DNA of 64,000 nt from Ralstonia sp. NFACC01 (lineage in GTDB: Bacteria > Pseudomonadota > Gammaproteobacteria > Burkholderiales > Burkholderiaceae). Positions within the stretch are counted from its first letter, which is position 1. Every line of letters begins with the position of its first letter. Shown in pieces: positions 43,097-53,973 of the stretch. Both the position numbers and the translations under genes were made by a program. The DNA lies in NCBI RefSeq assembly GCF_900115545.1, contig NZ_FOWV01000006.1:47190-111189 (forward strand). Direction: 5' to 3'. The notes under the pieces are model-generated. The model made no database searches. It saw only the letters and a list, made by a program, of their open reading frames with translations, and had not been told where the DNA came from.

Positions 43097-44114
43097 CGTC
43101 CAACAGCGCGATCTGCTCGCGCAATTCCAACACCCGGTCCTGCCAGTAGCGTTGCGTGTTGAACCACGGAAACGCTGCAGGAAACGCCGGATCGTTCCAG
43201 CGACGCGCCAACCATGCGCTGTAATGCAGCAAGCGCAGCGTGCGTAACGCTTCCACCAGATACAGCTCGCGCGTGTCGAACTCGCAAAAGTCTTCATAGC
43301 CGGCGAGCAGGCTGGCGAGCTGCGATTGCATCGATGCGCGATCGCCCGAGAGCAGCATCCACAAATCCTGCACGGCGGGGCCGGTGCGGCTGTCGTCGAA
43401 GTCGACGAAATGTGGGCCGGCGCTGCGCAGCGGATCGTCTTGCTTGGCGTCGGCCTCTTCGATCCAGAGCACGTTCGAGGCGTGGCAATCGCCGTGCAGG
43501 CGCAGCAGCGAGACGTCGCCCGCGCGGTCGTAGCAGCGGCGCACGCCGTCGAGTGCGGCATCGGCCACGCTGCGCCACGCCGGCAACAAATCGGTCGGGA
43601 TGAAATCGTGTTCAAGCAGCCAATCGCGCGATTGCACGCCGAAGGTGTCGATGTCGAGCGCCGGACGGGCCATGAACGGTCGCTGCGCCCCGACAGCGTG
43701 GATGCGGCCAAGGAAGCGGCCCATCCATTCGAGCGTGTCGTCCTGGTCGATGGCTGGCACGCGGCCGGCGCAACGCGGGAAGACCGCGAAGTGCCAGCGT
43801 TCGAACGCGTGCAGCGTACGGCCATCGATTTCCAGCGGCGCGATCACGGGGATTTCCGCCGCTGCCAGTTCGGCCGTAAAGCTGTGCTCTTCGACGATCT
43901 GCGTGTCGGACCAGCGGCCCGGGCGGTAGAACTTGACCACCACTGGCGCGCTGTCTTCCACGCCGGCCTGGTAGACGCGGTTTTCGTAACTGTTGAGCGC
44001 GAACATGCGGCCGTCCGGCATCAGCCCGACCTGCGCCAGCGCATCGAGGATGCTGTCGGGCGTCAGGCCGTCGTAGGGCGCTTCAGCTGATGCGGGCTGA
44101 CCGTCGTCGTGCAT
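43080..44114 (-). CDS. srkA: Stress-response Ser/Thr kinase SrkA (YihE/RdoA)
   Basis: A 344-residue aminoglycoside-phosphotransferase-fold kinase. The N-terminal [14 protein letters not shown] (about 38-51) is the nucleotide loop, [12 protein letters not shown] has the lysine, and the catalytic [12 protein letters not shown] (about 207-218) and [17 protein letters not shown] (about 237-253) loops are intact. SrkA counteracts the MazEF pathway and envelope stress in E. coli. It begins five bases after rhlE, so the two are one operon. The gene ends inside its own terminator hairpin. Confidence 0.92.
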   Translation of the reverse strand: MHDDGQPASAEAPYDGLTPDSILDALAQVGLMPDGRMFALNSYENRVYQAGVEDSAPVVVKFYRPGRWSDTQIVEEHSFTAELAAAEIPVIAPLEIDGRTLHAFERWHFAVFPRCAGRVPAIDQDDTLEWMGRFLGRIHAVGAQRPFMARPALDIDTFGVQSRDWLLEHDFIPTDLLPAWRSVADAALDGVRRCYDRAGDVSLLRLHGDCHASNVLWIEEADAKQDDPLRSAGPHFVDFDDSRTGPAVQDLWMLLSGDRASMQSQLASLLAGYEDFCEFDTRELYLVEALRTLRLLHYSAWLARRWNDPAFPAAFPWFNTQRYWQDRVLELREQIALLDEPPLW

Positions 44115-44119
44115 GAACG

Positions 44120-45790
<1,671 letters not shown>

Positions 45791-45921
45791 GGAAAAGCGA
45801 TTGGACCGGCGTGTCCCGCGCATTCGTTCGTGCGCCAATCGTGGACAAAGCCTGGGTAGGTGACGGGGCGACTGGACCCCGGGGACTGCAAGAAGGGCGC
45901 TAGTTTAACAGGTGACGGTGT

Positions 45922-46221
45922 TTACCCCACCGGCGCCCGCAAAGCCGCCAACGGCACATTCACCACATCCCCAACCGCTCCGCCAACGAATACCGCCGGA
46001 AATGCGCGAGGAATGCGCCTTCGGCTGCTGACAGACGCCGCTCCGTCTATGGCGAAGACCCGCAATCGCAGGTGGGTGTCTCGACGCAGGGTTTCGACCG
46101 GCTTGGCCAGGCCGGCGGCGTGATCGGGTTGCCGACGCTGGTCGTCCAGGAAGGCGGCTATCACCTCCCCGCCCTTGCACAAAACGCTGCCGCATTCTTG
46201 GGCGGCCTGACCTCGCTCCAT
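45922..46221 (-). CDS. Uncertain small open reading frame
   Basis: A 99-residue frame with fairly strong third-position GC preference (by eye about three quarters of codons), which supports coding. However, it has no clear ribosome binding site and no recognised family. The translated C-terminus (FVGGAVGDVVNVPLAALRAPVG) looks protein-like, and the middle (EVIAAFLDDQRRQPDHAAGLAKPVE) is hydrophilic. It lies upstream of rhlE on the same strand and might be a hypothetical gene, a remnant, or chance. Confidence 0.3.
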   Translation of the reverse strand: MERGQAAQECGSVLCKGGEVIAAFLDDQRRQPDHAAGLAKPVETLRRDTHLRLRVFAIDGAASVSSRRRIPRAFPAVFVGGAVGDVVNVPLAALRAPVG

Positions 46222-46296
46222 CAGCCGGCCGGCTGACCCGCCAATCGGGGCGCTGACCTCCCTTTAGCTTTTTTGACGTTTGCGCCCACTTACTTT

Positions 46297-46437
46297 CCAA
46301 GCCATGTGTTTCATACGTTGGCTTGGCAACCTTCCCTCCTCTAGAGTGCCCGCTCGAATTGGACGCTTGGCGTTTTCAAACGTCTGTTCCTAACATGCCC
46401 GGGCAACCCCATACACATGTTTGAATCGTACGTTCGA
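46297..46437. promoter_or_regulatory. Cluster of inverted repeats before the fatty-acid TetR gene
   Basis: Three dyads: CCAAGCCA-N14-TGGCTTGG (46297-46326), CGTTT-TC-AAACG (46371-46382), and TTGAATCGTACGTTCGA, centred on CGTACG (46421-46437). The last lies about 60 bases before the start codon. They are good candidates for autoregulation by the TetR protein and control of the downstream fad genes. Confidence 0.45.
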
Positions 46438-46494
46438 GCGCTGCACTGCAGCAATCGAGCCCGATATCAGGCCTAAAAAAACGAGGTAGGAGAC

Positions 46495-47559
46495 ATGGGA
46501 CGTCCTGGAGCAGGAGACACCAAGGGCCGCATTCTGGAAGCCACCGAACTGCTGTTCATCGAGTTCGGTTACGAGGCGATGTCGTTGCGGCAGATCACGG
46601 CGCGCGCCAAGGTCAATCTGGCCGCGGTCAACTATCACTTCGGCAGCAAGGAAGCGTTGATGCAGTCGGTGCTTGGGCGCCGGCTCGACCCGCTCAACAC
46701 GCGCCGGCTGGCGCTGCTGGATGCGTGCGAAGAACGCTGGACGAAGGAGCAGTTGACCTGCGACCACGTGCTGGGCGCGCTGTTTGTGCCGGCGCTCCAG
46801 ATGGCGCGCAACCCCGACACCGGCGGCCCTGCGTTCCTGCGGCTGATGGGACGCGTGTATTCCGATACCTCGCCGTTCGTGCAGAACTATCTGCTCGGCC
46901 ACTACGCGCTGGTGTTCGATCGCTTCTTTGAAGCCTTTTCGCGTGCGCTGCCGCACCTGCCGCGCGCAGAACTGGGCTGGCGCCTGCACTTTGCGCTCAA
47001 GGCACTCGCCGGCGTGCTGGCCGGCGACGACCTTAACAACCTGCTCCCGCTCTTCACGCAGGGCAAGACGATGAACGACGCCTCGCTGCTGGCACGCCTC
47101 ACGGCGCTGGTGGTGGCTACGCTCAACGCCCCGTTGCCAGGTGAGGCCGGCGCGCTCGATCAGGTGGTCGAACTGGCCGAAGCACAGGTGCCCACGCCCG
47201 TCGCGCAAGCAGACGATGCCCCCAACGGCAACGACAGCGGCAATAGCGGCTCCGGTCGACACGCAGGGCACGGCAATGGCCGCAGCAGCGAACGCAGCTC
47301 GACACCCACCGCCGCCTCGCCCTTCGCCGGCGACCTGTTCGGCCGCACACCCGCCGCACGCGCCCGCGCTGACGATGCCGCAGACGATCACGATGATCTC
47401 GGCGCCGATGAGCACGATGATCATCACGGTGACAACAACGATGGCGACGGCCCCACGCCCTCTGCGCGCACCCGGGCATTGGCCATTCGCCGCAGCAATG
47501 CAGCTCGCGCGATCTTCCCGGCCAACCCGATGCGCCCTTGGCGCAGCCCTAACGCCTGA
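46495..47559 (+). CDS. TetR-family regulator of fatty-acid degradation with long charged tail
   Basis: A 354-residue protein. The helix-turn-helix is near 10-55 (KGRILEATELLFIEFGYEAMSLRQITARAKVNLAAVNYHFGSK), followed by the usual helical ligand domain to about 235. This resembles PsrA-type regulators, and in betaproteobacteria the TetR regulator FadP controls fatty-acid genes; identity with FadP is inferred from context. Unusually, about 115 more residues follow, rich in Asp, His, Asn, Gly and Ser (for example DDHDDLGADEHDDHHGD), then a basic end. It stands directly upstream of fadE in the same direction. Confidence 0.85.
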   Translation: MGRPGAGDTKGRILEATELLFIEFGYEAMSLRQITARAKVNLAAVNYHFGSKEALMQSVLGRRLDPLNTRRLALLDACEERWTKEQLTCDHVLGALFVPALQMARNPDTGGPAFLRLMGRVYSDTSPFVQNYLLGHYALVFDRFFEAFSRALPHLPRAELGWRLHFALKALAGVLAGDDLNNLLPLFTQGKTMNDASLLARLTALVVATLNAPLPGEAGALDQVVELAEAQVPTPVAQADDAPNGNDSGNSGSGRHAGHGNGRSSERSSTPTAASPFAGDLFGRTPAARARADDAADDHDDLGADEHDDHHGDNNDGDGPTPSARTRALAIRRSNAARAIFPANPMRPWRSPNA

Positions 47560-47676
47560 CAACCCAGGCCCGGCGCCGATCTCCCGTGTGCTGGCACGGG
47601 AGTCGCTCGGGCATTCGACAGGTGCCGCCGCCTGTTCGAGACATCCGGCACATAGACGCATCGAATGGAGACCCTC

Positions 47677-50187
47677 ATGACGACGATCTGGATCGTCCTG
47701 CTTTGCATCGGCGTGCTCGGGCTCGCCAGCATGGAAGCCTCGGCATTCGCCTGGCTGGTCGCGACCGCCGTGTGGCTGGTGGCCGGCGTCTGGCTGGGCC
47801 TGGTGGGCCCGGTACTGACCACGGTACTCGCCATCGTCTTTGTGCTGCCGGCGCTGGTGCTCGCGCTCAAGCCGCTGCGCCGGGCACTCATCACGCGCCC
47901 TGTGTTGGCGATGTTCCGCAAGATCATGCCGGAGATGTCGCAAACGGAGCGCGACGCCATTGAAGCGGGCACCGTCTGGTGGGATGCGGAACTGTTCTCC
48001 GGCCGACCCAACTGGTCGCGACTGCTCTCCTCGCCGCCGCCGCGCCTGTCGGCGGAAGAGCAATCTTTCCTCGATGTGGAAACCGAAAAGCTCTGCGACC
48101 TGGCCAACGATTGGGAAAGCACACAGATCTGGCAGGACCTGTCGCCCGAGGCGTGGGCCTATGCGAAGCGCGCCGGCTTCCTGGGCATGATCATCCCGAA
48201 GGAATACGGCGGCAAAGGGTTCTCGGCATACGCGCATTCGCAGGTCATCATGAAACTGTCGACGCGCTGCTCCGCCGCAGCCGTGTCGGTCATGGTGCCG
48301 AACTCGCTGGGGCCCGCCGAGCTGCTTTTGCACTACGGCACCGAAGCGCAAAAGAACCACTACCTGCCGCGCCTCGCACGCGGCGAAGAAATCCCGTGCT
48401 TCGCGCTGACCAACGCGTATGCCGGCTCTGACGCAGCAGCCATTCCCGACGTGGGCGTGGTCTGCCACGGCATGCATGAAGGCCGTGAGACGCTGGGCTT
48501 TCGCGTGACGTGGAGCAAGCGCTACATCACCCTCGGCCCCATCGCAACGGTGCTGGGGCTGGCGTTTCGCGCGGTCGATCCGGATGGCTTGCTCGGTAGC
48601 GACAAGGAGCCCGGCATCACCTGCGCGCTCATCCCGACGAAGCATCCAGGTGTGAACATCGGGCGCCGCCATTGGCCGCTCAACGCAGTGTTCCAGAACG
48701 GCCCCAACTGGGGCAAAGACGTATTCATTCCCATCGACTGGGTCATCGGCGGCCAGGCGCAGGTCGGCCGCGGCTGGCGCATGCTGATGGAGTGCCTGGC
48801 AGCGGGCCGTGCGATCTCGCTGCCGTCGTCCAACGTGGGCATGGCCAAGCTGGCCGTGCGCAGCACCGGCGCGTATGCCGCCGTGCGCCGCCAGTTCCGT
48901 ACACCCATCGGCAAGTTCGAGGGCATTCAGGAAGCGCTCGGCCGCATGGGCGGCAATCTGTACATGATGGATGCGGCGCGGCGTTTGTCTGCGCTGGCCG
49001 TGGACCTGGGCGAGAAACCTTCGGTCATCTCCGCCATTGCCAAATACCACGTCACCGAACGTGCGCGCGATGTGGTGACCGATGCGATGGACATCGTCGG
49101 CGGCAAGGGCATCTGCATGGGGCCGAACAACTTCCTGGCGCGTGCATATCAGCAAGTGCCGATTGCCATCACGGTGGAAGGCGCGAACATCATGACGCGC
49201 TGCCTGATCATCTTCGGACAGGGCGTGATCCGCTGCCATCCGTATGTGCTGCGTGAGATGACGGCCGCGCAAGGTGCCGATTCACCCGAGACGCTGCAGG
49301 CGTTCGATACGGCGCTGTTCGGCCACGGCGCGTTCATCGCAGGCAACCTGGTGCGTGCGTTCCTGCACGCGCTCTCCGGCGGCCGCGTGGCGCCGGCACC
49401 GGGCGATGCCGCACCGGAAATGCAGCGCTACTACCAAGCCGTGAACCGCTTCTCGACCGCGCTGGCGCTGCTGTCCGATGTGTCGATGTTCACGCTGGGC
49501 GGCACACTCAAGCGCCGCGAAAGCATCACCGGGCGGCTGGGCGACATCCTCTCGCAGATGTATCTGATCTCTTCCACGCTCAAGCGCTTTGAAGATGAGG
49601 GCCGCCCTGCAGAAGACGCGCCGCTCGTGCATTGGTCCGTGCAGGACGCGCTGGTGAAGGCACACGATGCGCTCGACGGCGTGCTGGCCAACTTCCCGAA
49701 CGCGGGCATCGCGGCGCTGCTGCGTGCGCTGATCTTCCCGTTCGGCACGCCGTATCGCAAGCCGTCGGATGCGCTGGCTGCGCAGGTTGCCGAGCTGATG
49801 CAAACGCCGGGCGCCGTGCGCGATCGCCTGCTGGCCGACTCGTACTGCCCGTCGCCCGAGGTCGACCCGATTGCCTACGGCGAAGCGGCCTTCCGCCTCC
49901 AACCGGCCGTGGACGCAATCGAGCAACGCTTGAAACCGGCCATCCGCGCAGGCAAGCTGCCGCCCGTGCCGCAGAGCCTGCCCGACTTCGAAGCCTGGAC
50001 CGCACAAGCCGTGGCACAAAACCTCATCGACGAGAGCGAACGCAAGCAGCTGTGCGACTACGCGCGCTACGGTGAGCACGCAGTCGCCGTGGACGACTTC
50101 CCGCCCGACTTCAACCTGATGGCCGACCTGCAGCGCCGCAAGGATGCGCTCGATGCCCTGCAGGCCGCTGAGCGCCGCGCAGCCTGA
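47677..50187 (+). CDS. fadE: Acyl-CoA dehydrogenase FadE
   Basis: An 836-residue flavoprotein making trans-2-enoyl-CoA, the first step of beta-oxidation. Two N-terminal membrane segments (about 3-70) are typical of the FadE/YafH long form. The dehydrogenase core includes AYAKRAGFLGMIIPKEYGGKGFSAYAHS near 164-191, CFALTNAYAGSDAAA near 242-256, and the YHVTERARDVVTDAMDIVGGKGIC segment near 453-476; a long C-terminal domain follows. The ATG at 47677 has GGAGA before it and is preferred over one at 47665. First structural gene of the fad cluster. Confidence 0.93.
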   Translation: MTTIWIVLLCIGVLGLASMEASAFAWLVATAVWLVAGVWLGLVGPVLTTVLAIVFVLPALVLALKPLRRALITRPVLAMFRKIMPEMSQTERDAIEAGTVWWDAELFSGRPNWSRLLSSPPPRLSAEEQSFLDVETEKLCDLANDWESTQIWQDLSPEAWAYAKRAGFLGMIIPKEYGGKGFSAYAHSQVIMKLSTRCSAAAVSVMVPNSLGPAELLLHYGTEAQKNHYLPRLARGEEIPCFALTNAYAGSDAAAIPDVGVVCHGMHEGRETLGFRVTWSKRYITLGPIATVLGLAFRAVDPDGLLGSDKEPGITCALIPTKHPGVNIGRRHWPLNAVFQNGPNWGKDVFIPIDWVIGGQAQVGRGWRMLMECLAAGRAISLPSSNVGMAKLAVRSTGAYAAVRRQFRTPIGKFEGIQEALGRMGGNLYMMDAARRLSALAVDLGEKPSVISAIAKYHVTERARDVVTDAMDIVGGKGICMGPNNFLARAYQQVPIAITVEGANIMTRCLIIFGQGVIRCHPYVLREMTAAQGADSPETLQAFDTALFGHGAFIAGNLVRAFLHALSGGRVAPAPGDAAPEMQRYYQAVNRFSTALALLSDVSMFTLGGTLKRRESITGRLGDILSQMYLISSTLKRFEDEGRPAEDAPLVHWSVQDALVKAHDALDGVLANFPNAGIAALLRALIFPFGTPYRKPSDALAAQVAELMQTPGAVRDRLLADSYCPSPEVDPIAYGEAAFRLQPAVDAIEQRLKPAIRAGKLPPVPQSLPDFEAWTAQAVAQNLIDESERKQLCDYARYGEHAVAVDDFPPDFNLMADLQRRKDALDALQAAERRAA

Positions 50188-50219
50188 GGGTCCCGGCCTC
50201 ACCAACGACAACAACAACG

Positions 50220-51632
50220 ATGCAAGACAAGTACCTCGATTTCGTCGGTTCCGGTTTCGGCAAGTGGCTGTCGGCCAACCTCGGCCTGCCGCAGCCGGTG
50301 CCGTTGCGCCGTTATGTGCCCGGCGAACCGGAATTTGTCGGGCCGTTCCTGGTGGGCGCGGCGCCGGGCGGCTCCATGCGCGAGACGCTCGCCGCGCTGT
50401 TTGCGGAGGCCGGCGTACCCACGCGCTTTCATGAAAGCGATCCGGAATGGCTTGGCGCCGCCAACCGGCACGGGCAGATCACGGGCCGCTTTGTCGCGCC
50501 CACGGGCAAAGAAGGCGAAGCATTTGATCGCATTGGCGGCATCGTCTTCGACGCCACGGGCATTGCGACGGTCGAAGGCCTCGATGCGCTGTATCACGTG
50601 TTCCACGATGGCGTCCGGGCCATCGGCCGTTGTGGGCGCGTAGTGGTGATCGGGCGTCCACCGGAGGGCTGCAAGACGCCCGAGGCGGCGATCGCGCAGC
50701 GCGCGCTGGAAGGACTGACGCGATCGCTCGGCAAGGAAGTCCGGCGCGGCTGCACGGCGCAGCTCGTCTACGTGGCCGAGGGGGCGGAAAACGTAGCCGC
50801 ATCGACGCTGCGCTTTCTGCTGTCGGCGCGCTCGGCGTATGTATCGGGGCAGGTGGTGCGCGTGCATCGGGCGCCAGCGGTCTCGGTGGACTGGCAGAAG
50901 CCGCTGGCCGGGCGCACCGCGCTGGTGACCGGCGCGTCGCGCGGCATCGGTGCGGCCATTGCGCACGTGCTGGCGCGTGACGGTGCGCGCGTACTTTGTC
51001 TGGATGTGCCCCCCGCGCAGGAAGCGCTGAACGCGGTCGCGCAGGAAATCGGCGGTGAAGCCATGGCGTACGACATTGCTGCGCCCGAAACGCCCGCCCT
51101 GCTCGCGCAGCAACTTGCCGCATTGGGCGGCATCGACATCCTGGTGCACAACGCGGGCATCACGCGCGACAAGACCATCGCCCGCATGACCGAACCCGCG
51201 TGGCGCAGCGTGCTGGATATCAACCTCACCGCGCAGTTGCGCATCAACGACGCGCTGCTCGCGGCCAATGCGCTGCATGCGGGCGGGGCCATCGTATGCG
51301 TGTCGTCCATCAGCGGCATTGCGGGCAACCTGGGGCAGACCAACTATGCAACGTCCAAGGCTGGCGTAATTGGCCTCGTGCAGGCCGGCGCACCGTTGCT
51401 GGCCGAACGCGGCATCACCATCAACGCCGTTGCGCCAGGCTTTATCGAAACGCAGATGACAGCGGCCGTGCCGTTTGCCATCCGCGAAGCCGGCCGCCGC
51501 ATGAACGCGATGAGCCAGGGCGGCCAGCCGGTCGACGTGGCCGAGACGATTGCGTGGTTCGCCAACCCCGCGTCGAACGGTGTGACAGGCAACATCGTGC
51601 GCGTGTGCGGACAAAGTCTGCTGGGAGCCTGA
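50220..51632 (+). CDS. FabG4-like 3-oxoacyl-(CoA/ACP) reductase with extra N-terminal Rossmann domain
   Basis: A 470-residue short-chain dehydrogenase. The C-terminal SDR domain has the NAD(P) motif TGASRGIG near 236-243, LVHNAGITRD near 308-317, and the catalytic Ser363, Tyr376 and Lys380 in SSISG and NYATSKAG. The first ~215 residues look like a degenerate SDR: RVVVIGRPPEG and AAIAQRALEGLTRSLGKEV imitate the SDR core but lack the Tyr-x-x-x-Lys pair. This layout matches high-molecular-weight FabG (FabG4) of mycobacteria. It probably oxidises (R)-3-hydroxyacyl-CoA in beta-oxidation here. Confidence 0.88.
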   Translation: MQDKYLDFVGSGFGKWLSANLGLPQPVPLRRYVPGEPEFVGPFLVGAAPGGSMRETLAALFAEAGVPTRFHESDPEWLGAANRHGQITGRFVAPTGKEGEAFDRIGGIVFDATGIATVEGLDALYHVFHDGVRAIGRCGRVVVIGRPPEGCKTPEAAIAQRALEGLTRSLGKEVRRGCTAQLVYVAEGAENVAASTLRFLLSARSAYVSGQVVRVHRAPAVSVDWQKPLAGRTALVTGASRGIGAAIAHVLARDGARVLCLDVPPAQEALNAVAQEIGGEAMAYDIAAPETPALLAQQLAALGGIDILVHNAGITRDKTIARMTEPAWRSVLDINLTAQLRINDALLAANALHAGGAIVCVSSISGIAGNLGQTNYATSKAGVIGLVQAGAPLLAERGITINAVAPGFIETQMTAAVPFAIREAGRRMNAMSQGGQPVDVAETIAWFANPASNGVTGNIVRVCGQSLLGA

Positions 51633-51639
51633 CGCAACC

Positions 51640-52560
51640 ATGCGCTCGCTAGCCCTGCACTCCCCGATGATCGCGACCCAGACGCTGGTGACCGAGCCGC
51701 CGTCGCCGGGTGCATTGGCCTGGCGCGCGCTGCTTTCGCAACGCAAGGGCAAGCGCGGCGGGCCGTTGCCGCGCCACACGCTGGTACGCCAGGAAGTGCC
51801 GCTTGCGGCCGAACACATCGCGCAGTACGCAGCGGTGTGCGGCTTCTCCTCCGCGCATGGCGTGCCGATGACGTATCCGCATCTTCTGGGCTTTCCGCTG
51901 CAGCTCATGCTGATGACGGAATCGGCGTTTCCCTATCCGGTGATCGGCCTGGTGCACCTGTGCAACACGATCCGCCAGCACCAGCCTCTGCAGGCAGGTG
52001 AGCGGGTGCGCGTGGAAGTACGCCCGCGCCGGTTGTTCCACCATGCACGCGGGCAGGCGTTCGGCATCGAAACCGCCATCATCAAGGCCGGCGCAGTGGT
52101 GTGGGAATCGCTGTCGACCTACCTGCGCGTGGGTGTGCCATCGCCGCAGGGCGCGCCATTGATTGCACTGCCAAATGCGCAGGAGTTGTCGCCCATCGGC
52201 CACTGGGATGTGCCTGCCGATACCGGCCGACGCTACGCTGATGTGTCGGGCGACTGGAACCCCATCCACGTATCCAACATCGGCGCGAAGCTGTTCGGCT
52301 TTGCGCACCCCATCGCCCACGGCATGTGGACGAAGGCCCGCGCGCTGGCCGCGCTGCTGCCGGCGGCACCGCTCACCCAGGGCGAGGTGGTGGCCGAGTT
52401 CAAAACGCCGCTATCGCTGCCCGGGGCAGCGACGCTGTGGCAAGCCAACGAAGCCACTCCCGGCCGCGCGTTTGAAGTGCGCAACGCCACGGGCGACAAA
52501 CCTTATCTGCGCGGCATGCTGACGCTGCCGCAAGCACCACAAGAAAACACGGGAGACTGA
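51640..52560 (+). CDS. MaoC-like (R)-specific enoyl-CoA hydratase
   Basis: A 306-residue hot-dog-fold protein. The hydratase motif YADVSGDWNPIHVSNIGAKLFGFAHPIAHGMW, with the Asp and His of the active site near 205-211, lies in the C-terminal half. The N-terminal half is a second, degenerate hot-dog domain. It resembles HtdX-type dehydratases. It probably hydrates trans-2-enoyl-CoA to (R)-3-hydroxyacyl-CoA for the adjoining reductase. It starts seven bases after that gene and ends five before the thiolase gene. Confidence 0.87.
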   Translation: MRSLALHSPMIATQTLVTEPPSPGALAWRALLSQRKGKRGGPLPRHTLVRQEVPLAAEHIAQYAAVCGFSSAHGVPMTYPHLLGFPLQLMLMTESAFPYPVIGLVHLCNTIRQHQPLQAGERVRVEVRPRRLFHHARGQAFGIETAIIKAGAVVWESLSTYLRVGVPSPQGAPLIALPNAQELSPIGHWDVPADTGRRYADVSGDWNPIHVSNIGAKLFGFAHPIAHGMWTKARALAALLPAAPLTQGEVVAEFKTPLSLPGAATLWQANEATPGRAFEVRNATGDKPYLRGMLTLPQAPQENTGD

Positions 52561-52564
52561 ATTC

Positions 52565-53884
52565 ATGCTCGTCAACGCGCAGGTACGCCGCGTCGCCATC
52601 CTCGGGGGTAACCGCATTCCGTTCGCGCGCTCCAATACGGCCTACGCCACGGCATCGAATCAGCAGATGCTGACCGCCGCCCTGCAGGGTCTGATCGACC
52701 GCTTCAACCTGCACGGCCAGCGCCTGGATGAAGTCGTGGCTGGCGCCGTCATCAAGCACGCGCGCGATTTCAACCTCACGCGCGAAACGGTGCTCTCAAC
52801 CACGCTTGCCAAGCAGACACCCGCGTACGACATCCAGCAGGCATGCGGCACGGGTCTGGAAGCCGCCATCCTCGTCGCCAACAAGATCGCGCTGGGGCAG
52901 ATCGATGTGGGCATTGCCGGCGGCACGGATACCACGTCCGATGCGCCCGTTGGGCTCAACGAGAAGATGCGCAAGATCCTGCTGGAGGCCAACCGCGCCA
53001 AATCCACCAGCGCGCGCGTCAAGGCGCTGGCCGGGCTGCGGCCGTCGATGTTTGTGCGCCCCTTGCTGCCGCGCAACAGCGAACCGCGCACCGGCCTGTC
53101 AATGGGCGAACACTGCGAGTTGATGGCCAAGCGCTGGGGTATCCGCCGCGAAGATCAGGACGCGCTGGCCCTGCGCAGCCACCACAACCTCACGGCCGCT
53201 TACGAGCGCGGTTTCTGCACCGACCTGATGACCGCCCACCTGGGGCTCGATCGCGACAACAACCTGCGCAGCAACCTGACCATCGAGCAACTGGCGAAGC
53301 TGCAGCCGGTATTCGACCGCAGCGCGGCCGGCACCATGACCGCCGGCAACTCCACGCCGCTCACCGACGGCGCATCGTGCGTGCTGCTCGCGAGCGAGGA
53401 CTGGGCCCGCGCGCACAACCTGCCCGTGCTCGCCTACATGACCTGCGCGGATACGGCCGCCGTCGATTTCTTCAGCGGCACGCCCGAGCAAAACGAGGGG
53501 CTGCTGATGGCGCCGGCCTACGCCGTGTCGCGCATGCTGCAACGCGCGGGGCTCACGCTGCAGGATTTCGACTACTACGAGATCCACGAAGCCTTTGCCG
53601 CACAAGTGCTGTGCACACTGGCGGCATGGGAGTCGCCGGAATACTGCCGCGAGAAGCTCGGCCGCAGCGGCCCCATGGGCAGCATCGACCGCAGCAAGCT
53701 CAACGTGAACGGCAGCTCGCTGGGCACGGGTCATCCGTTTGCCGCCACGGGCGGCCGCATTGTCGCCACGCTGGCCAAGATGCTGGCACAGCGCGGCAGC
53801 GGGCGCGGGCTGGTGTCGATCTGTGCCGCTGGCGGACAAGGTGTCGTCGCCATTCTGGAGCGCCCCGAAACGATGTCGCATTGA
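52565..53884 (+). CDS. Acetyl-CoA C-acyltransferase (3-ketoacyl-CoA thiolase, FadI/FadA2-like)
   Basis: A 439-residue thiolase that cleaves 3-ketoacyl-CoA in the last step of beta-oxidation. The nucleophile Cys94 is in QQACGTGLEAA, the catalytic His in EIHEAFAAQ near 340, the GSSLGTGHPFAATGGR His region near 381-396, and the second Cys in SICAAGGQG near 419. The length of about 440 fits the FadI/FadA2 branch rather than FadA. Part of the contiguous fad operon. Confidence 0.92.
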   Translation: MLVNAQVRRVAILGGNRIPFARSNTAYATASNQQMLTAALQGLIDRFNLHGQRLDEVVAGAVIKHARDFNLTRETVLSTTLAKQTPAYDIQQACGTGLEAAILVANKIALGQIDVGIAGGTDTTSDAPVGLNEKMRKILLEANRAKSTSARVKALAGLRPSMFVRPLLPRNSEPRTGLSMGEHCELMAKRWGIRREDQDALALRSHHNLTAAYERGFCTDLMTAHLGLDRDNNLRSNLTIEQLAKLQPVFDRSAAGTMTAGNSTPLTDGASCVLLASEDWARAHNLPVLAYMTCADTAAVDFFSGTPEQNEGLLMAPAYAVSRMLQRAGLTLQDFDYYEIHEAFAAQVLCTLAAWESPEYCREKLGRSGPMGSIDRSKLNVNGSSLGTGHPFAATGGRIVATLAKMLAQRGSGRGLVSICAAGGQGVVAILERPETMSH

Positions 53885-53973
53885 ACCTTCGGGCCAATAC
53901 GGGAACGGCCCGACCCGAGAACCCGCGCGGCACATAACAAAACCACGCCGCGTTTTTCATGGACGGAGACACC

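Larger units (their letters stand above)
45791..46494. other. Region between rhlE and the fatty-acid regulator gene
   Basis: 704 bases carrying the rhlE promoter and leader (45791-45900), one uncertain open frame (45922-46221, minus, listed separately) and a regulatory stretch before the TetR gene with several inverted repeats (46297-46437). No other gene is supported. Confidence 0.5.

Noticed and set aside
46390..49272. A 960-codon open frame on the minus strand across the TetR and fadE genes
   Set aside because: It is antisense to two well-supported genes. Its translation is Arg/His/Gln-rich without family motifs, as expected from the complementary strand of high-GC genes.
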